Counted from the stretch's first letter, positions 11,499-22,804 are shown. The stretch is 64,000 bases of DNA from Ilyonectria destructans (GCA_020740775.1 JAHEWK010000032.1:62001-126000), one strand, 5' to 3'. Made by a program: numbers and translations. The notes: generated by a model from the letters alone, not told the origin.

Positions 11499-13754
11499 CT
11501 ACGTACTGGTTAGCAAAGGATGTATCGTGTGCTGCGTAAGTTGACTGTGCGCCACGCAACACTCCAGACAAGCTTCCATGCGGATGACAGCAGGCACTCC
11601 GGACGCGAGGCAGAAGAATCTCATCGGCTCATTATTCGCGCACGGGACCACACGAACGCTTGCACCGTCGCCACACCGTGGAAGCCTCGGATCCAAAGGC
11701 AGCGCTTCTAGGATGCGGGCATGTTTCGGCGAGAAACTCGACGCCGGATCGTGGGTGCAATTGATGAAGATGGACTCACCGGCCGAGTCAAGGAACGCTC
11801 TGGGATTGCGACCTGGGCTCGTTGTGAACTTGGGAACAGACACGGCCACCTCGACTTTGTCGTCTTTGAACGAAATCTCCCACTTAACCTTGTGATCGGG
11901 GAACTTGTCCTCGGGAGAAACCTGCAGCAACCCCCCGCCACGGCTTGACTTTTGTGTGACCTCCTACTAGGCTGCATCCGAGTTTCTCCATCCGAATCGT
12001 CGTCGCTGAAGTCCCAGTAGCGATACATGGAGCCGACCTCGACTACACTGTAGCGATCCGTTCCCCACATGACGTGTCCCGGTACGCAATCGAGGGAGAG
12101 AATGTCATCCTGCTGGACCGCCTGAGTCGAAAGCAAGCGGGGATAAATGGTCTGGTCCCGATAGGATGACATGACCCAAGAACTGATATCCAATTTCTCG
12201 TGGCCCAAAAGCTTAGTGGCGTGCTCAAGGATGTTTGATGTCGTGCATACGCCAGTTCCGTCCTGACCTGCACATCGCAGAAGGTTGTGAACCAACCGCA
12301 TGAATGTGCCTCCCGTGTCACACCCGAAGTACACCATAACGCCCTCCGGGTCGATTGGATTCAATAGCGACAAGGCCATGATTTCCGCCACGCATTGACT
12401 TACGTCTAAAAGGAATCTGTCGAATAAGCATGGCTCGCGGACGACCCTGCTTGTGCCCTGGCAGCGGTGACACGGGCAGGTATAGCGTAGAGAAGCTTTC
12501 AGCTGCCTCACAGCAGGCACATCTTCAATCTGGGGTCCTTGGTCCATCGGCGGGTTCGCCAGGGGCTCATCGTCGTTGAGCCGCTGGTATTCGCGAATCG
12601 TGCGCTCTATTTTGTCTGAGGCCGGGAATACCTGCCCAATGGTTGCGGTGCTGCCCGAGAGGTGCGATTGGGCTCCCATATTGTCAGGACCAGAAGTCCG
12701 CTTGCTCACTCTCATGTTCTGCCGCACGAAATTGCAGGCGGGGAGAAGAGCCTGTTTACAGGCGAGATATTTGACGTCATTCGGCAAACCAAACCGCTGG
12801 CGCATCATGGCCTGCCCAAAGGTGCCTATGGGAACCATGCCGCGGATGCGATCCAGCGATGAGGCTGCCCTGACGAGCTCCTCCAGCTCGTCAGCGTAGT
12901 CATAGGTCTCGATACGCACGTCCTGTGCCCTCCCAGTGCTTCTAACCAGCTCGACCGTCACTGGCGAGACGGAATCATCGTTGAAGGCTCGACCCTGGCC
13001 AAGAACAATCCGAGGAGGCGCGCCCACGCACCACTTCACAAAGGCAACAAACCAGGCCGCCTGGCCGGCCGTCGTAAGTATTCGCACCCGAGCACCACCC
13101 ACCTCCCCAACCCTGGCGATGCGAGACAGTGCCTCCGTCAAGCCCACTACGGCGTCCACGGGCGGTGATGCGACGCCATGCACCTCGTTGTCCAGCTGCG
13201 GCGGCTGCTCGTCGTCTTGACCCAAAGCCGCTACCTCAGCAGCAATCATTGTAGCCCAGCCGATGACACTATCGCAGAATCCAGCCCGCGCCAGCCTGTC
13301 GTCAAGGGCCAGCATTAACTGCTTCAGGTGCTGGCTCGTCGGCACGTCCCCTCTATTCTTGGCAGTGCTGAGGATGAGCTTGTGTAAGGCGACGGCGGCA
13401 TTCCACGCTCCAAGCGTCCCAAGGCTCGCAGCGAGACCTAAGAAGCGTTGGCCAGCGTCGGACCGAGCGAGACGATATGCACTGTCGTTCTTGGAGTAGC
13501 CGATAGTGGCCTTGATAAAGCCGAGCGTCATCGACTGACTCCTGGCTGCGGTCGCACAGCAGGAAGACCTTGTGGCATGACTCCGGCGACATGGCGACGA
13601 CAGCGCCGAAGCCTTCGCAGGCCACGAGCGCAAGGGCCTGGACGTTGTCTGACGTCGCCGCACGCAGGTACCCCCGCCAGGTGTCGATCAGATGATCGGA
13701 TGTCTGGTCGAGAGACCACTGAAGTGCTATGGTGCCCATATTTCGCGGTTGCAT
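11499..13754 (-). pseudogene. Large conserved fungal protein with two frame breaks
   Basis: Three overlapping open frames form one product. Frame 1 starts at ATG 13754 (MQPRNMGTIALQWSLDQTSD... to FLLCDRSQ). Frame 2 (about 13540-11945) continues SMTLGFIKATIGYSKNDSAY through AGQRFLGLAASLG, PTSQHLKQLMLALDDRLARA, a Cys cluster YTCPCHRCQGTSRVVREPC and a Ser/Asp-rich patch. Frame 3 (about 11940-11499) supplies the tail. I recognise the N-terminal half as a common fungal family of unknown function. The first break lies at about 13530-13545; the second lies in or near a run of six G at about 11935. Neither looks like an intron, and the long frames have no other stops, so these may be recent single-base lesions or assembly errors. 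No transmembrane segment is seen. Confidence 0.6.
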
Positions 13755-13904
13755 GATGTTTGTTTCTGTTGAGGCTGATCAACACGACGGCAGAGCCTGA
13801 TGGCAGCCTAAAGGGCGGGCGGCGGCCACCCAAGCTGCGGGATATGCAGCCTGATAAGCCCAGTGCAAGCCTCGGCTATTTTTTTTTTAATATGCAGAAC
13901 AGCT

Positions 13905-14545
13905 ATCATAGCATATTTACAATCATCTCCTTGACCGAGGAATTGGAATCAAGCAGCGAGACGCATGCGACTGCCATCCGGGAATTCCGCCACAAGATCC
14001 TGAAGGAGCTCGAGAAGTTCTGCGAGGACGTTTTAAAGATGCCAGATGAGAAACTGATCCCCAATGCCACTTCAGGCATGTCCAAGGTCTTTTTCTACAA
14101 GACGTATGTTTGTTTTAACCATCTTGATCCCCCCAGATTGTGAGGGAACGACCATGTGACTTTCATACTTTATGAATAGTTTCACTTTATGAATATTGTG
14201 TAAATAGCTTAAGTCAGAGCTTTCCTTAGGAATCTCTTTCTCTCCTTGTAAACAATCATTTTGCCCAAGTCGCACTCGACCTCGTTCGTGCTCTTGTACC
14301 GTCACACAGATGGACTTATCATGCTTTAGGAAAGGTGACTACAATCGTTATCTGGCGGAATGTGGGTTGGGCGAGAAGCGCAACGGTGCTATTACTTCTG
14401 CCCGGGAGGCCGACAACGTAAGCTCCAAGCCCATTGATCCGAATTAACCAACGCTGTTGGAGATGCTTGCATATTCTTCTCTAGACTGCGACTGATATTG
14501 CCTAGGTCGAGCTCGTCGCCACCTACCCTTTGCGTCTAGGCGTGG
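13905..14545 (+). pseudogene. 14-3-3 protein fragment with nonsense codon
   Basis: Three segments match consecutive parts of 14-3-3 proteins. About 13905-14103 reads HATAIREFRHKILKELEKF..., KLIPNATSGMSKVFFYK. A 226-nt intron-like gap (GTATGT...TTTAG, 14104-14329) leads to KGDYNRYLAECGLGEKRNGA (14330-14417). After a second intron (14418-14484) comes TATDIA, a TAG at 14503-14505, then VELVATYPLRLGVALRN. The TAG stands where the family has Gln (CAG to TAG). The phosphopeptide-binding C-terminal helices and most of the first two helices are absent. 14-3-3 proteins are normally single or paired housekeeping genes, so this is a stranded partial copy; its preserved introns point to DNA-level duplication rather than retrocopying. 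Confidence 0.8.
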
Positions 14546-15526
14546 CTCTGAGGAACAACGCAGCGAGGTCAGCGAGGCCAGCGCAGATCACCCTAGTCTT
14601 TCTACTATGGTGTCCATTCTATCCTGCAGTGACCGAAAATGGACTCTGGTTTCCTACTTTAGGGCCCGTTCCTTCTTCGGGGACCTGGAGTGGGGCCTCG
14701 GGGAGGAGTCCATATACATCGACAAGGGTAGCCACTTGCTGCGTCAATGTGTGAGCGTAGGTAGCAATAACGAATGCACTAGGACTGGTCCTAGTCTTGG
14801 GGTGGAGAGATACGAAACTTAGGCGGCGAGTATCGACTTGTACGTGACCACGCATACATACGCCTGAGCTTATGCTCGGAACTCAGAATATCACTTCGCT
14901 ACTTGTGTGCATGCAAAAGTTCCTTCTGCAATAAGGCTATTACGTTAGATGCTCGGTCTATCTCAAAACCGGATGAGCACCCTGCGACACTTATCATTAA
15001 TTACGCCACTCCCCCCATTCAGTTGTCATGACCTGTATGAATTGGCCAATTTGCTGCTACTTCGGGTATTTGGACCATCTAACCCTAGGAATCCAAATGT
15101 CGAATATTGTAGGTCAGTACCATGCCGCTTGTAGAAGCCGGCACCCGATTTCAAAATGGTTCTTGATTTGGTTAGAGAGTTTGCATTATGTTTTCGGTGC
15201 CAAAGATGTTACGACTTTCCTAATGACAGACTCTATTGATACGCACCAAACTCTCAATTCGTACGCACCCCCCCACATTCAGCCACAATGCCTCCGACAT
15301 CGCCCCGTGAGCTATGTCTCCGGCATTCCCAACAATGCGGCCCACAACCATGGAAACTAAGACAAGACTAGTCCTAACTTAATTGCAGCTACCTTTGGTG
15401 CTAAGGCAGTATTAAATTACCTTAATTGTTAAATTCCTCCCCGGGTAACTTCCTAATCCGTTGCAACAGTAATGCTATCCCCAACCTTTCTTTTCCCGTT
15501 TCCTTTGCAGGCGACGACTCTGTTAT
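14546..15526. other. Intergenic, nothing recognised
   Basis: AT-rich region without a frame of recognisable family; open frames of about 60-110 aa lack conserved motifs. Confidence 0.4.
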
Positions 15527-16790
15527 TTACGGGTTTTCTTCCACTTCAAGAGCAATATGCCGCTCAATTGGCTTGTTCATATCTTCCTGTCTCTTTGCCT
15601 GTTGACGAGCAGCTTGAGTTGTTACTGAAACAGCAACTTTACGCCGTTTTCGCCGAGGTTGTTGGTCATGTAAGTCAGCTGCATCTTCCTCGTCAAGAGT
15701 TGGTCCTAGTTCGAACTGGGAGTAATTTCGACGCGCTGACCTCTGCACGCCACTTCGTGTTGAGCCTTGAGGGGCAAATTCTTGTTCTGGGATTGCACGT
15801 TCGTTGCCAAATGGTTCGCTATTTCGTGGTCGACCCTTAGGTATCCCCATTGGAGGACGTTTTATTTGAAGAAGAGGATCGTCAATGTCTCGTGATCGTT
15901 TGATATGCCAAAATGGATCCAAGTCTTCCTTCTTTAGTGGTTCATCTTGAAGAGCCAACTCCAAGAGCCTGTGAGCACAAGGCAAGCCATACTGAGTTTT
16001 CGTAGAGCCTGTACAAGGTGGCAACATCTTCTTGGAGACCTCTCTTGATTCCATAAGCCTGTGGATCTCGTCCAGCTGGTCTAATGCCCAGCGAGTCACA
16101 GTTAAGGGCAACTGGCCAAGCCATTCTCTTCCCGAGAACTGGTTCCGAATAGTGGTATTTGCCCGCTGTATTTTGTCTTTATACAGCTGACGTTTATCGT
16201 CTGTCTGACTAGCCGTTGCGCTTCAACAACAGGGAGGTCAGACCGAAGGGATAGGTGGTGGGTCTTTAGAGAATGATGGTTTGATTCGGCGGGTGCTGTA
16301 GTAATCAATCCGAAGTTTCGATAATAGCGAGTATAGCAGCAAGCCCATTCTCTCTTCAAGGACAAGTATGTATCCTTGAGATATCTAAGAATTCGCTCCT
16401 GGTGTGGAAAGGTCTGTTGAATTTGCCTCCAAGCTTGATTGAAGTCTTCTTCCGATCTGGTATATACTATATATCTCCAGAGGTACAGACCGGCATAAGT
16501 ATTTAATACTCGTTTGGAAAGAGGACCAAGCTTTGCATTCTTCATGTCTTTGACCTTGGTATTCCCACGCTCCAGCTCTTGGACATCAGCTGCGTCTGCA
16601 TTGTCTTGATCATCGTCCAGATCATCGTCCAGATCATCGTCCAGTGAGTCGTTGGCTTTCTTCCACCACTTCTTGATGTATAAGACCACGTTGCTGTTGA
16701 TATGGAAGACGCACAGCTGAAGTTGCGTATTGGGAAAGATTTGCCGGATTGCATTACGCAATTGATCGTCCTTATCTGTGATAACGACCT
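15527..16790 (-). mobile_element. MULE-type transposase fragment, broken
   Basis: Minus-strand coding from about 16790: VVITDKDDQLRNAIRQIFP, LQLCVFHINSNVV, then a YLWRYIVYTRSEEDFNQAW stretch and TTAPAESNHHSLKTH, the order typical of the second half of fungal Mutator-like (MULE) DDE transposases. A 1-nt shift near 16200 changes frame; the second frame gives TTIRNQFSGREWLGQLPLTV... and a SWIM-like QYGLPCAHRLLE, then a basic tail ending at 15527. A TAG lies just upstream of VVITDK, and the N-terminal part with the first catalytic Asp is missing. No terminal inverted repeats were found. It is an inactive, truncated copy. Confidence 0.7.
16609..16646. repeat. 12-bp tandem repeat inside the MULE frame
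   Basis: The unit GATCATCGTCCA is repeated about three times and encodes the acidic LDDD units within the transposase. It is in frame and probably a replication-slippage array. Confidence 0.8.
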
Positions 16791-17605
16791 ACTGTACCAA
16801 GCGTTGCTTGTAATTTACCAAATTACCCACTTTCCGTCCGTGCGCCACGCCCTGTCTCTGAAACCTTCATGAAATTACACTCTTGTTGTCCGTGCGCCCT
16901 CGTTGGCCTTACCTTCCTTAACCTCTCATTGGTTTTCTTCTCTATGTTTAAGTCAGGAACGGGCCCCTTTCCCGAATTCTGACGAATCACAGCTGATTTG
17001 ACATACGATTCGATTCTCCTAAGCTGCACAGGTCTCCCTTATCTACATAATACTCATCTTAAACAAAACGTGGGTCGAAAAATACAGTCGTCCACGTTCT
17101 CGGGATATTGATAGGACATGCCTCCGATAACACTGTGCACAGATAGATCTGGTCTAATTAGCACAGCCTACTAACATACGAATAAGGGAGCATTTTTATA
17201 CTAACAAGACTGGGACGGCGCCCAAGGTGAATGGCGGTGGTGTCGTAGGCTTGTAGGCTCGTCGGTTCTGACGGCGCCCTTTTGATTCTACCTCAGCACG
17301 CCCTGTACCCCAATAGGGGGGGGGGGGACTTTACCGGTCTCACGGCTGCCCCGGCTTCTGATTGGCCTACTTTCGGAGAAATGTTCGCGTCGGTTGATAA
17401 GGCAGCACGTGCTCCATCCGCAGCCACATCTGTAAGGCTACGCCATAGTCCACTCTGCCTCCCGACCAAGCCTTATCGCAACCTCCCAACGCCCGCCTGC
17501 AGCCATCAACTTATCCCCTACCATCACTACAAGCCCTATCCAGGGAGTCCTCACCTTCCCTTTCGCCGATATCCACTGGCTCCCAGCGGCGACGCGCCCG
17601 ACACG
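16791..17605. other. Intergenic, nothing recognised
   Basis: Spacer with a 10-G homopolymer at about 17319 and two GACGGCGCCC motifs around 17215 and 17269. No coding frame is supported until the exon at 17606. Confidence 0.4.
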
Positions 17606-18642
17606 ATGGGATCAGATGCACACGCTCGCGAAGGTAACTCAATCGACACAAGGGGCTTGAGGGCTCGGACTAAGCTCATAATCCAGACGAGGAGCAGACG
17701 ATCAAAGGCGCATCCAAGAAGTTCTCCAAAAATAGCACTATCAAGCTAAAAAAACCACCGCCAAAGGACAGCAAGCCTGTAAACTGGAGAGACGGCAGCG
17801 TCATCGAAGGTGTCATCGAATGGCGCGTCTCGGCCCGTGAGACTACCGCTGACCAACCGATTAGAGGACAAGAAGAAAAATGGTAGTTCGCCGTCAACAT
17901 CGGTAGCCTCACCAGGTCCCGTGGTGAACCAGCTCAACGACAACGTCCGCGAAACGTTTGCGACCGGCCGACCACTCGAAGACAGCCTCGATCTACAGCA
18001 ATGCAAGCACTGCAAGAAGAGCATTCTCAAGACGGTGGCAAAGTCACACATTGCGCAGTGCCTCCGACTGAAGAAGGAGAAGGCGCAGCGGAAGAAGGAA
18101 GCTCGTGAGGTCAGGGAAAGGGCCAAGGAGGCGGCGAGGGAGGAGGAGGCACGGAAGGCCGACGAAGAAAACGGCGAGGGCAAAGGCGACGACGATAGCG
18201 ACGGGGACGATGACATCTCGGCCGACAAGAAACCCACGGGGAGCAAGACTGCGAAGAAGGCTGCGGGGAAGAAGCCCGACGACGACAAGAAGGGCAAGAA
18301 AAAGAAGGCCGATGGGGATCCAGACGAGGGGCCCAACGCCAAGAAGAAGAAGGACGAACCCAAGACCAAGGTTCCCAAGCCAAAGGGCAAGACATTCACC
18401 GGACACATACTGTACGACTGCTTACTGACCATGCGACCGCAGGGCCTGTGGATGTCGAGCGCCAATGCGGTGTGATTTTACCAAACGGACAGCCATGCGC
18501 AAGATCCCTGACGTGCAAGAACCACCCTATGGGTGCGAAGCGTGCTGTGGCCGGGCGATCTCTACCATACGACATGCTGCTGCGTCTGGAGTCACCAGAG
18601 TCAGACATCTATCGAATCTATCGAGTTGAACGCCAAGCCTAG
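17606..18642 (+). CDS. Sgf73/ataxin-7-like SAGA subunit, C-terminally shortened copy
   Basis: Four exons fit in phase: 17606-17633, 17687-17809, 17865-18386, 18443-18642 (290 aa). The exon 2 end reads [18 protein letters not shown]. The third exon has a Cys-His finger, [21 protein letters not shown], followed by a long Lys/Glu/Asp-rich charged region. The last exon carries the SCA7 domain: [40 protein letters not shown], with the zinc ligands intact. In SAGA, Sgf73 anchors the deubiquitinase module in the nucleus. The last intron (18387-18442) has a GC donor (GGGCAAGA). After DMLL the usual C-terminus is replaced by a short tail running into a minisatellite. The 17810-17864 intron could instead be a frameshift. 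I infer a partial duplicate of the normal gene, perhaps a pseudogene. Confidence 0.7.
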
Positions 18643-18810
18643 GCATTCGAATCGAATGCGACTCCCGTAGATTCGAATCGAATCGAATGCAGGTCCCGTA
18701 GACTCGAATCGTATCGTATCGACCCGAATGCATGTCCCGTAGACTCGAATCGAATCGAACGCGTCTCCGTAGATTCGATACCTATCGAATGCCAAGACTC
18801 GATCGAACGC
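18643..18810. repeat. Minisatellite of about 45-48 bp units
   Basis: Roughly four imperfect units, each with CCCGTAGA(T/C)TCGAATCG and a GAATGC-like end, follow the stop of the Sgf73-like gene. Internal TCGAATCGAATCGAA runs give a 5-bp subperiod. The array appears to supply the aberrant C-terminus of that gene. Confidence 0.8.
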
Positions 18811-19010
18811 ATGACTAATTCCGGTGTAGGTAGAATAACGTCAGAGGAACTGGTGACTTCGGAAGAGATGTCGCAGAGCATAAGTCATTGGTTAAAAACA
18901 TGTTCTAAGCTGATCCGACTAGATATCGCTCGTCTCCTTCAGCGACGCAAGTGCATCAACCCATTGGTTATCATTGAGGCTAAGCAGCGGCGGTGAAGAC
19001 GTGTAGATCC

Positions 19011-19077
19011 CATATGTAGACGTTGACATCCCCTAACATCGTGCCATGGGGCTCGCAGTTGGGGACGAAATCCCAGC
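19011..19077 (-). repeat. Inverted copy of a phosphotransferase-like gene segment
   Basis: About 67 bp here are, apart from a few mismatches, the reverse complement of 20497-20564, inside the phosphotransferase-like relic at 20.2 kb (segment coding GDFVPNCEPHG...MLGDVNVYMW). The two copies face each other across 1.4 kb. This is a rearranged gene fragment rather than a transposon end, because it lies within coding sequence. Confidence 0.8.
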
Positions 19078-19190
19078 TTTACTCCATGATCGAATCCACT
19101 GAGACATCGCTACTATCTCCCTCCTCACCCCCATCATCCCTCCTGCACGACTAAACGTCCTCTCACTCAGCCAATAACACGCGTAAAGCA
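19078..19190 (-). pseudogene. Possible remnant of a hAT transposase C-terminus
   Basis: The minus frame reads YWLSERTFSRAGGMM...REIV, AMSQWIRSWSKAGI, resembling the hATC dimerisation motif (AECERTFSSAGRMV...LRSWLRAGI) also present in the intact element at 43.3-46.3 kb. Resemblance is short and degenerate, and no flanking terminal repeats were found, so this is tentative. Confidence 0.35.
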
Positions 19191-20219
19191 CGCACATTCT
19201 TTCGTTCAACGCGAAAATCGCCAGGTCGCCAGTGCCTTTGAACTTACTAAGTCTTGTGCGAATGAATAAAGCATCCACCAGCAGTGCGAATGACGACCTG
19301 GCGCGTCCAATCCGAAGGTGTCGCGCGTGAAAACGCCCTTTTGTTCCAACCATTGGTGCTCGGAGATTCTGCAGATGTTGGTGCAGCAAAACTCGCTGCA
19401 CTTGGCAACCAGTCATGGTCAACATTGTGCTTGAGGACGCCAGTTAATAGCAACGGAAACGCCCACACGAGCGACGACACGGGATGTACATTGCATGTCA
19501 CTAGTCGCGCTTCTATGGCCTGGACGGCTGTGGCAGGAAAGACACGCCTATCGTAGTCGACCACGGGATGAAAGTAGGATAAGAGAGTAGGCGCCGATGC
19601 GACGAGCCTGTTTGTCTCCTGATTCCTGCGCCGCTTAGACAAGCGCAAGGATGTAACAGCGACTCCTAGGTTGTCTGAGGAAGAATCTCGGCTTCATTCA
19701 GCAAACTCCTAAACCTCAGCTTAACACATGTCACTGCGGCTGGAAAGGAATTGCCCCGAGCAGATGATCGAGGCCCTTGGAAACTTTGTGACAAATATTT
19801 GTTCGATGCAATGTTTTCAAGATTTAAGCAGATAGATGATTCGCTAGAGTTTAATTGAGGTATGTGCTCGGTGGCATCTATAGGTCTCATCACCACGGCA
19901 AAGAACGATTAAATTGTTGAAGCTGAACTTTCCTCCGATCCTTAGGCGATCCTGGTGTCAGTGTTGTTTGCCTTGGGTGGTGAGGATGCTGCTCAGAAGG
20001 TGCACAAGTCTAAGGACGATGACGCCAATCCGTTCAACATGCCAGAAGAGTACAGGGTGTCAGTTTTGTGCCCGCCACAGTATGTAATTGAGGGCACACT
20101 GCCCGGATACGCGCGGGGTCGCTGGAATGTCACGTCTTGGATAGGTACCTAATTGGCTCGGTTCTACAAAGGGGCACCAAAAGCTGAACACAACACCAAA
20201 CCATCACGACTCCCTCGCT
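19191..20219. other. Intergenic, nothing recognised
   Basis: No family-like coding sequence. Minus-strand frames between 19250 and 19650 may be further decayed hAT sequence but cannot be supported. Confidence 0.35.
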
Positions 20220-20630
20220 ATGGATGTCTTCAAGTACGCAGCAGAGGCGGATAGTTATGATAAATTATCCGCCTTCCAGATATCTCGGTTTTTCAAACAG
20301 CATAGTCCTACCACACGCGACGATTGCGATCGCCTCGCCGCTGACATTTTGAGCTGTCCCGTCGCCCCTACGCCAGTACAGGGTGCGACCAGCTATACTG
20401 TGACAGCAACTGAATCCAGTCAGGCACTTAAGGTGGTCTAATTTCGGTCTGAAGAGTTGGATATGGATCTCATCGGACTTGCAAGACAAGCTTACGGGGA
20501 TTTCGTCCCCAACTGCGAGCCCCATGGCACGATGTTAGGGGATGTCAACGTCTACATGTGGGATTACCTCGGATACAAGTGGGCCACCCTTTCCGTAGAC
20601 CAGCTAACCAGACGTAGCGGCAGAGCTTAG
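20220..20630 (+). pseudogene. APH/choline-kinase-like phosphotransferase fragment
   Basis: An ATG at 20220 opens a frame MDVFKYAAEADSYDKLSAFQ... with DDCDRLAADILSCPVAPTPVQ and QGATSYTV. A TAA at 20439-20441 interrupts LKVV/FRSEELDMDLIGLARQAYG, where the fungal family has VVQFRS (CAA to TAA). The frame then continues through GDVNVYMWDYLGYKW to a stop near 20630. I read it as the N-terminal lobe of a fungal aminoglycoside-phosphotransferase-like protein; the catalytic and metal-binding loops are absent. Part of it recurs in inverted orientation at 19011-19077. Function is not retained. Confidence 0.5.
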
Positions 20631-22178
20631 TTGACGAGACTTTGGAAGCAATGGATTGCTGGAAGACGGAGGATGTCATATCCCTTGATCACATTACTCG
20701 ATTACAGTGCTGGCGCAACTCATGGCTTGGTTGGAGATACCGAATGGGATCGTTTTGCCGAGAATGCAGTTATAGGTGAATCATGTGCGACAAGGATGCG
20801 ATCCGCAAGGCGGAGGGATACGGTCATCGAAACACCGCTACCGAAAAGAACAACTGCCCCTAGTATGTTGTTGCTTCTGCCCGGGCAAGCGATGATTGGA
20901 AATGGAGCTTCACGTTGAAGAACGATGTTTTGGTTGGGGGTTGGAAATCGAGTGATAGCTCGTCTGCGGGTGTGTCGGAGTCATTGATGCGAATATACCG
21001 CGGAGGTCACATAAAGTGTGGTTGTCATGTAGATGTATAAAGATGGATCACGAGCTAAGACTACAATTGAGGACGGGAGCATAAGGTCTCCTTTCTCACG
21101 TGATTTACATATAATGCCAGTCTTAAGCACCAGGCCCAAGACTGGTTCTTCACGTATCAGTCATAGAGTGAGAGCGCGGCGTGAGCTTTGACTGGTTGCT
21201 TCGATCGTAACGCAGGAACCTCGCTTGCGAAACACAATGCCAAGACATCACTCTGAGGGGATTCGGCATTGCCGAGCCTGGCCATCTTGTTGGCTTGTGC
21301 AATCGCCTGGTCCCTTTGTTGCTTGGCCCAGTTCCTACCATTCCGATATGCAGCTACTCCTTGACGAAATGCTGAGGCATTTCTAGTTAGGCTCCAACAG
21401 TTGAGTTGAGTCATCACATATCCAGATTCTGAGAGGGGCAGCTAGGTCGCTTGGGATCCGCCGACAGGGTCAGCGGTTGCGCTGGTCGATGCGGGGAGGA
21501 TGCGCCTGAAGGAGGTGAGCGGGTCGTGACGGATTGAGTGAGGACATTTTTGCTTCAATACGATGCCCTCCGCAGCAATGACCTCCTGCATGCTCTCAAT
21601 AGCTTCCTTTCTTTGGCCCACGAATAGTCGAATTCGGGAAGTTGACGCCACCACAAGTCCTTGTAACATTACTAGGGGCTCAACGTTGGGGGCACAACAA
21701 ATGTGCCCAACAATCCACGTCCGCTACTGTGGCCGATCTTTCCAGGCACCTCGCTCCCAATCTGCGCCTCGTTTGCCAGCGCGTCCGAACTCTTGCACGA
21801 CCATCACGGCAACATCACTCTTAACTGACCATCTCGAGCCATTCTCACATTGGTGGTTGCTCTATCTAGCCACTGTGTTTAGATGGGTCCGACCTGACCT
21901 GATCGATTTATGCGCGGCACACCTCACCATCGCAACACTCGCAGGAAATTGTCGCCCTATTCGCTCATCGACTTCCTGAGCTCCTGGCAACAGCCAACAA
22001 GGTGGGTGACAACACACCCGACCGAGACACCTTCGAGCTAATGTCAAATTCGAGCTAATGTCAAATTCGAGCTCAATCGAGACCTTGTAAGAACTTGGTT
22101 TCTGGAAACCTCATCCATCGCCACTGTCTGAATGGGATCAAGCGGCTACGGCGCTTATCCTACAAAAACAAAGGAACT
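20631..22178. other. Intergenic with unassigned frames
   Basis: No gene is supported. The minus frame 21417-21157 (FRQGVAAYRNGRNWAKQQRD...) and the minus frame 21669-21442 have protein-like composition but match nothing I recognise. They could be exons or decayed sequence. Confidence 0.3.
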
Positions 22179-22796
22179 ATGGCGATGCACCCAAATTTGT
22201 TGAACCTGCGGCCCAATTCACAGAACTCGACCGGCTCGACTTCGCCACGGCCCTTGCGGACGCCCCGCCTGCATGTCACCGGAGAGATCCCCCCTGAATT
22301 CTCCCCGCTGGACGCATTTGTCTTGCAGAGCCGCATCCTCGCGAAACAGTTGCAAGAGAGCACCAAGGAGGGCAACAGATTCAGCAGGCTACCGCCGTTG
22401 ACGGTGGAGAGTCCTCTGATCGTCCAGGGCAGGTCAAATTACTTCCGTTCCATGTCTCAAGACTCGGGATCAGAACCATGTGATTCACTTGAACAGAATC
22501 CCGCCGGCCTGGGTCTGAGAACTGAGGTCGATCATTCTTTTTCACAAGGACGGCCCAAATCGATCGTCTCGCGTACGAGTCGAATCCTTCCTAGCCCCTA
22601 TGGACCAGCCCCTGCTGTGCCACAGATAGCGCGAGACTTATCTCGAGGATCACAGCTCAATCAGATCGAGGAGGACCGCGATTCTTTCGGCGCACGAAGG
22701 GAACGCTCTCCCTCGCCGAAAATCCAGACGATGCACTTATCTGGGACCAAGTCCATGTCAAAATGTGAGGGTTGTAGAGAGTCAAATTGGCCATGA
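22179..22796 (+). CDS. Truncated N-terminal fragment of an unidentified conserved fungal protein
   Basis: The frame from ATG 22179 reads MAMHPNLLNL..., TGEIPPEFSPLDAFVLQSRI, LAKQLQESTKEGNRFSRLPP, LTVESPLIVQGRSNYFRSMS and ends in a Ser/Arg/Pro-rich stretch, GARRERSPSPK. The pattern (a helical IPPEFSPLDAF segment followed by low-complexity regulatory sequence) looks like the N-terminus of a larger fungal signalling protein, but I cannot name the family. From about 22657 the sequence becomes the antisense of another gene fragment and then unrelated sequence, so the original protein is cut. Probably a pseudogene fragment. Confidence 0.4.
   Translation: MAMHPNLLNLRPNSQNSTGSTSPRPLRTPRLHVTGEIPPEFSPLDAFVLQSRILAKQLQESTKEGNRFSRLPPLTVESPLIVQGRSNYFRSMSQDSGSEPCDSLEQNPAGLGLRTEVDHSFSQGRPKSIVSRTSRILPSPYGPAPAVPQIARDLSRGSQLNQIEEDRDSFGARRERSPSPKIQTMHLSGTKSMSKCEGCRESNWP
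22657..22794 (-). pseudogene. N-terminal part of a small conserved fungal protein, inverted
   Basis: ATG at 22794 on the minus strand opens MANLTLYNPHILTWTWSQIS, ASSGFSARESVPFVRRK and runs out after about 45 residues. Immediately next to it, on the plus strand from about 22805, lies a frame that appears to hold the remainder of the same small protein. The two parts are head to head, as if the 5' end had been inverted. The link between the parts rests on my recollection of the family and is inference. Confidence 0.4.
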
Positions 22797-22804
22797 TCAC
22801 TGCC

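Noticed and set aside
17319..17328. G-homopolymer as a functional element
   Set aside because: A run of about ten G in intergenic DNA is more likely simple slippage; no G-quadruplex-type spacing is present.
17746..18465. 239-aa minus-strand frame rich in Ser/Phe/Leu
   Set aside because: It is the antisense of the Lys/Glu-rich region of the Sgf73-like gene; composition is a mirror effect.
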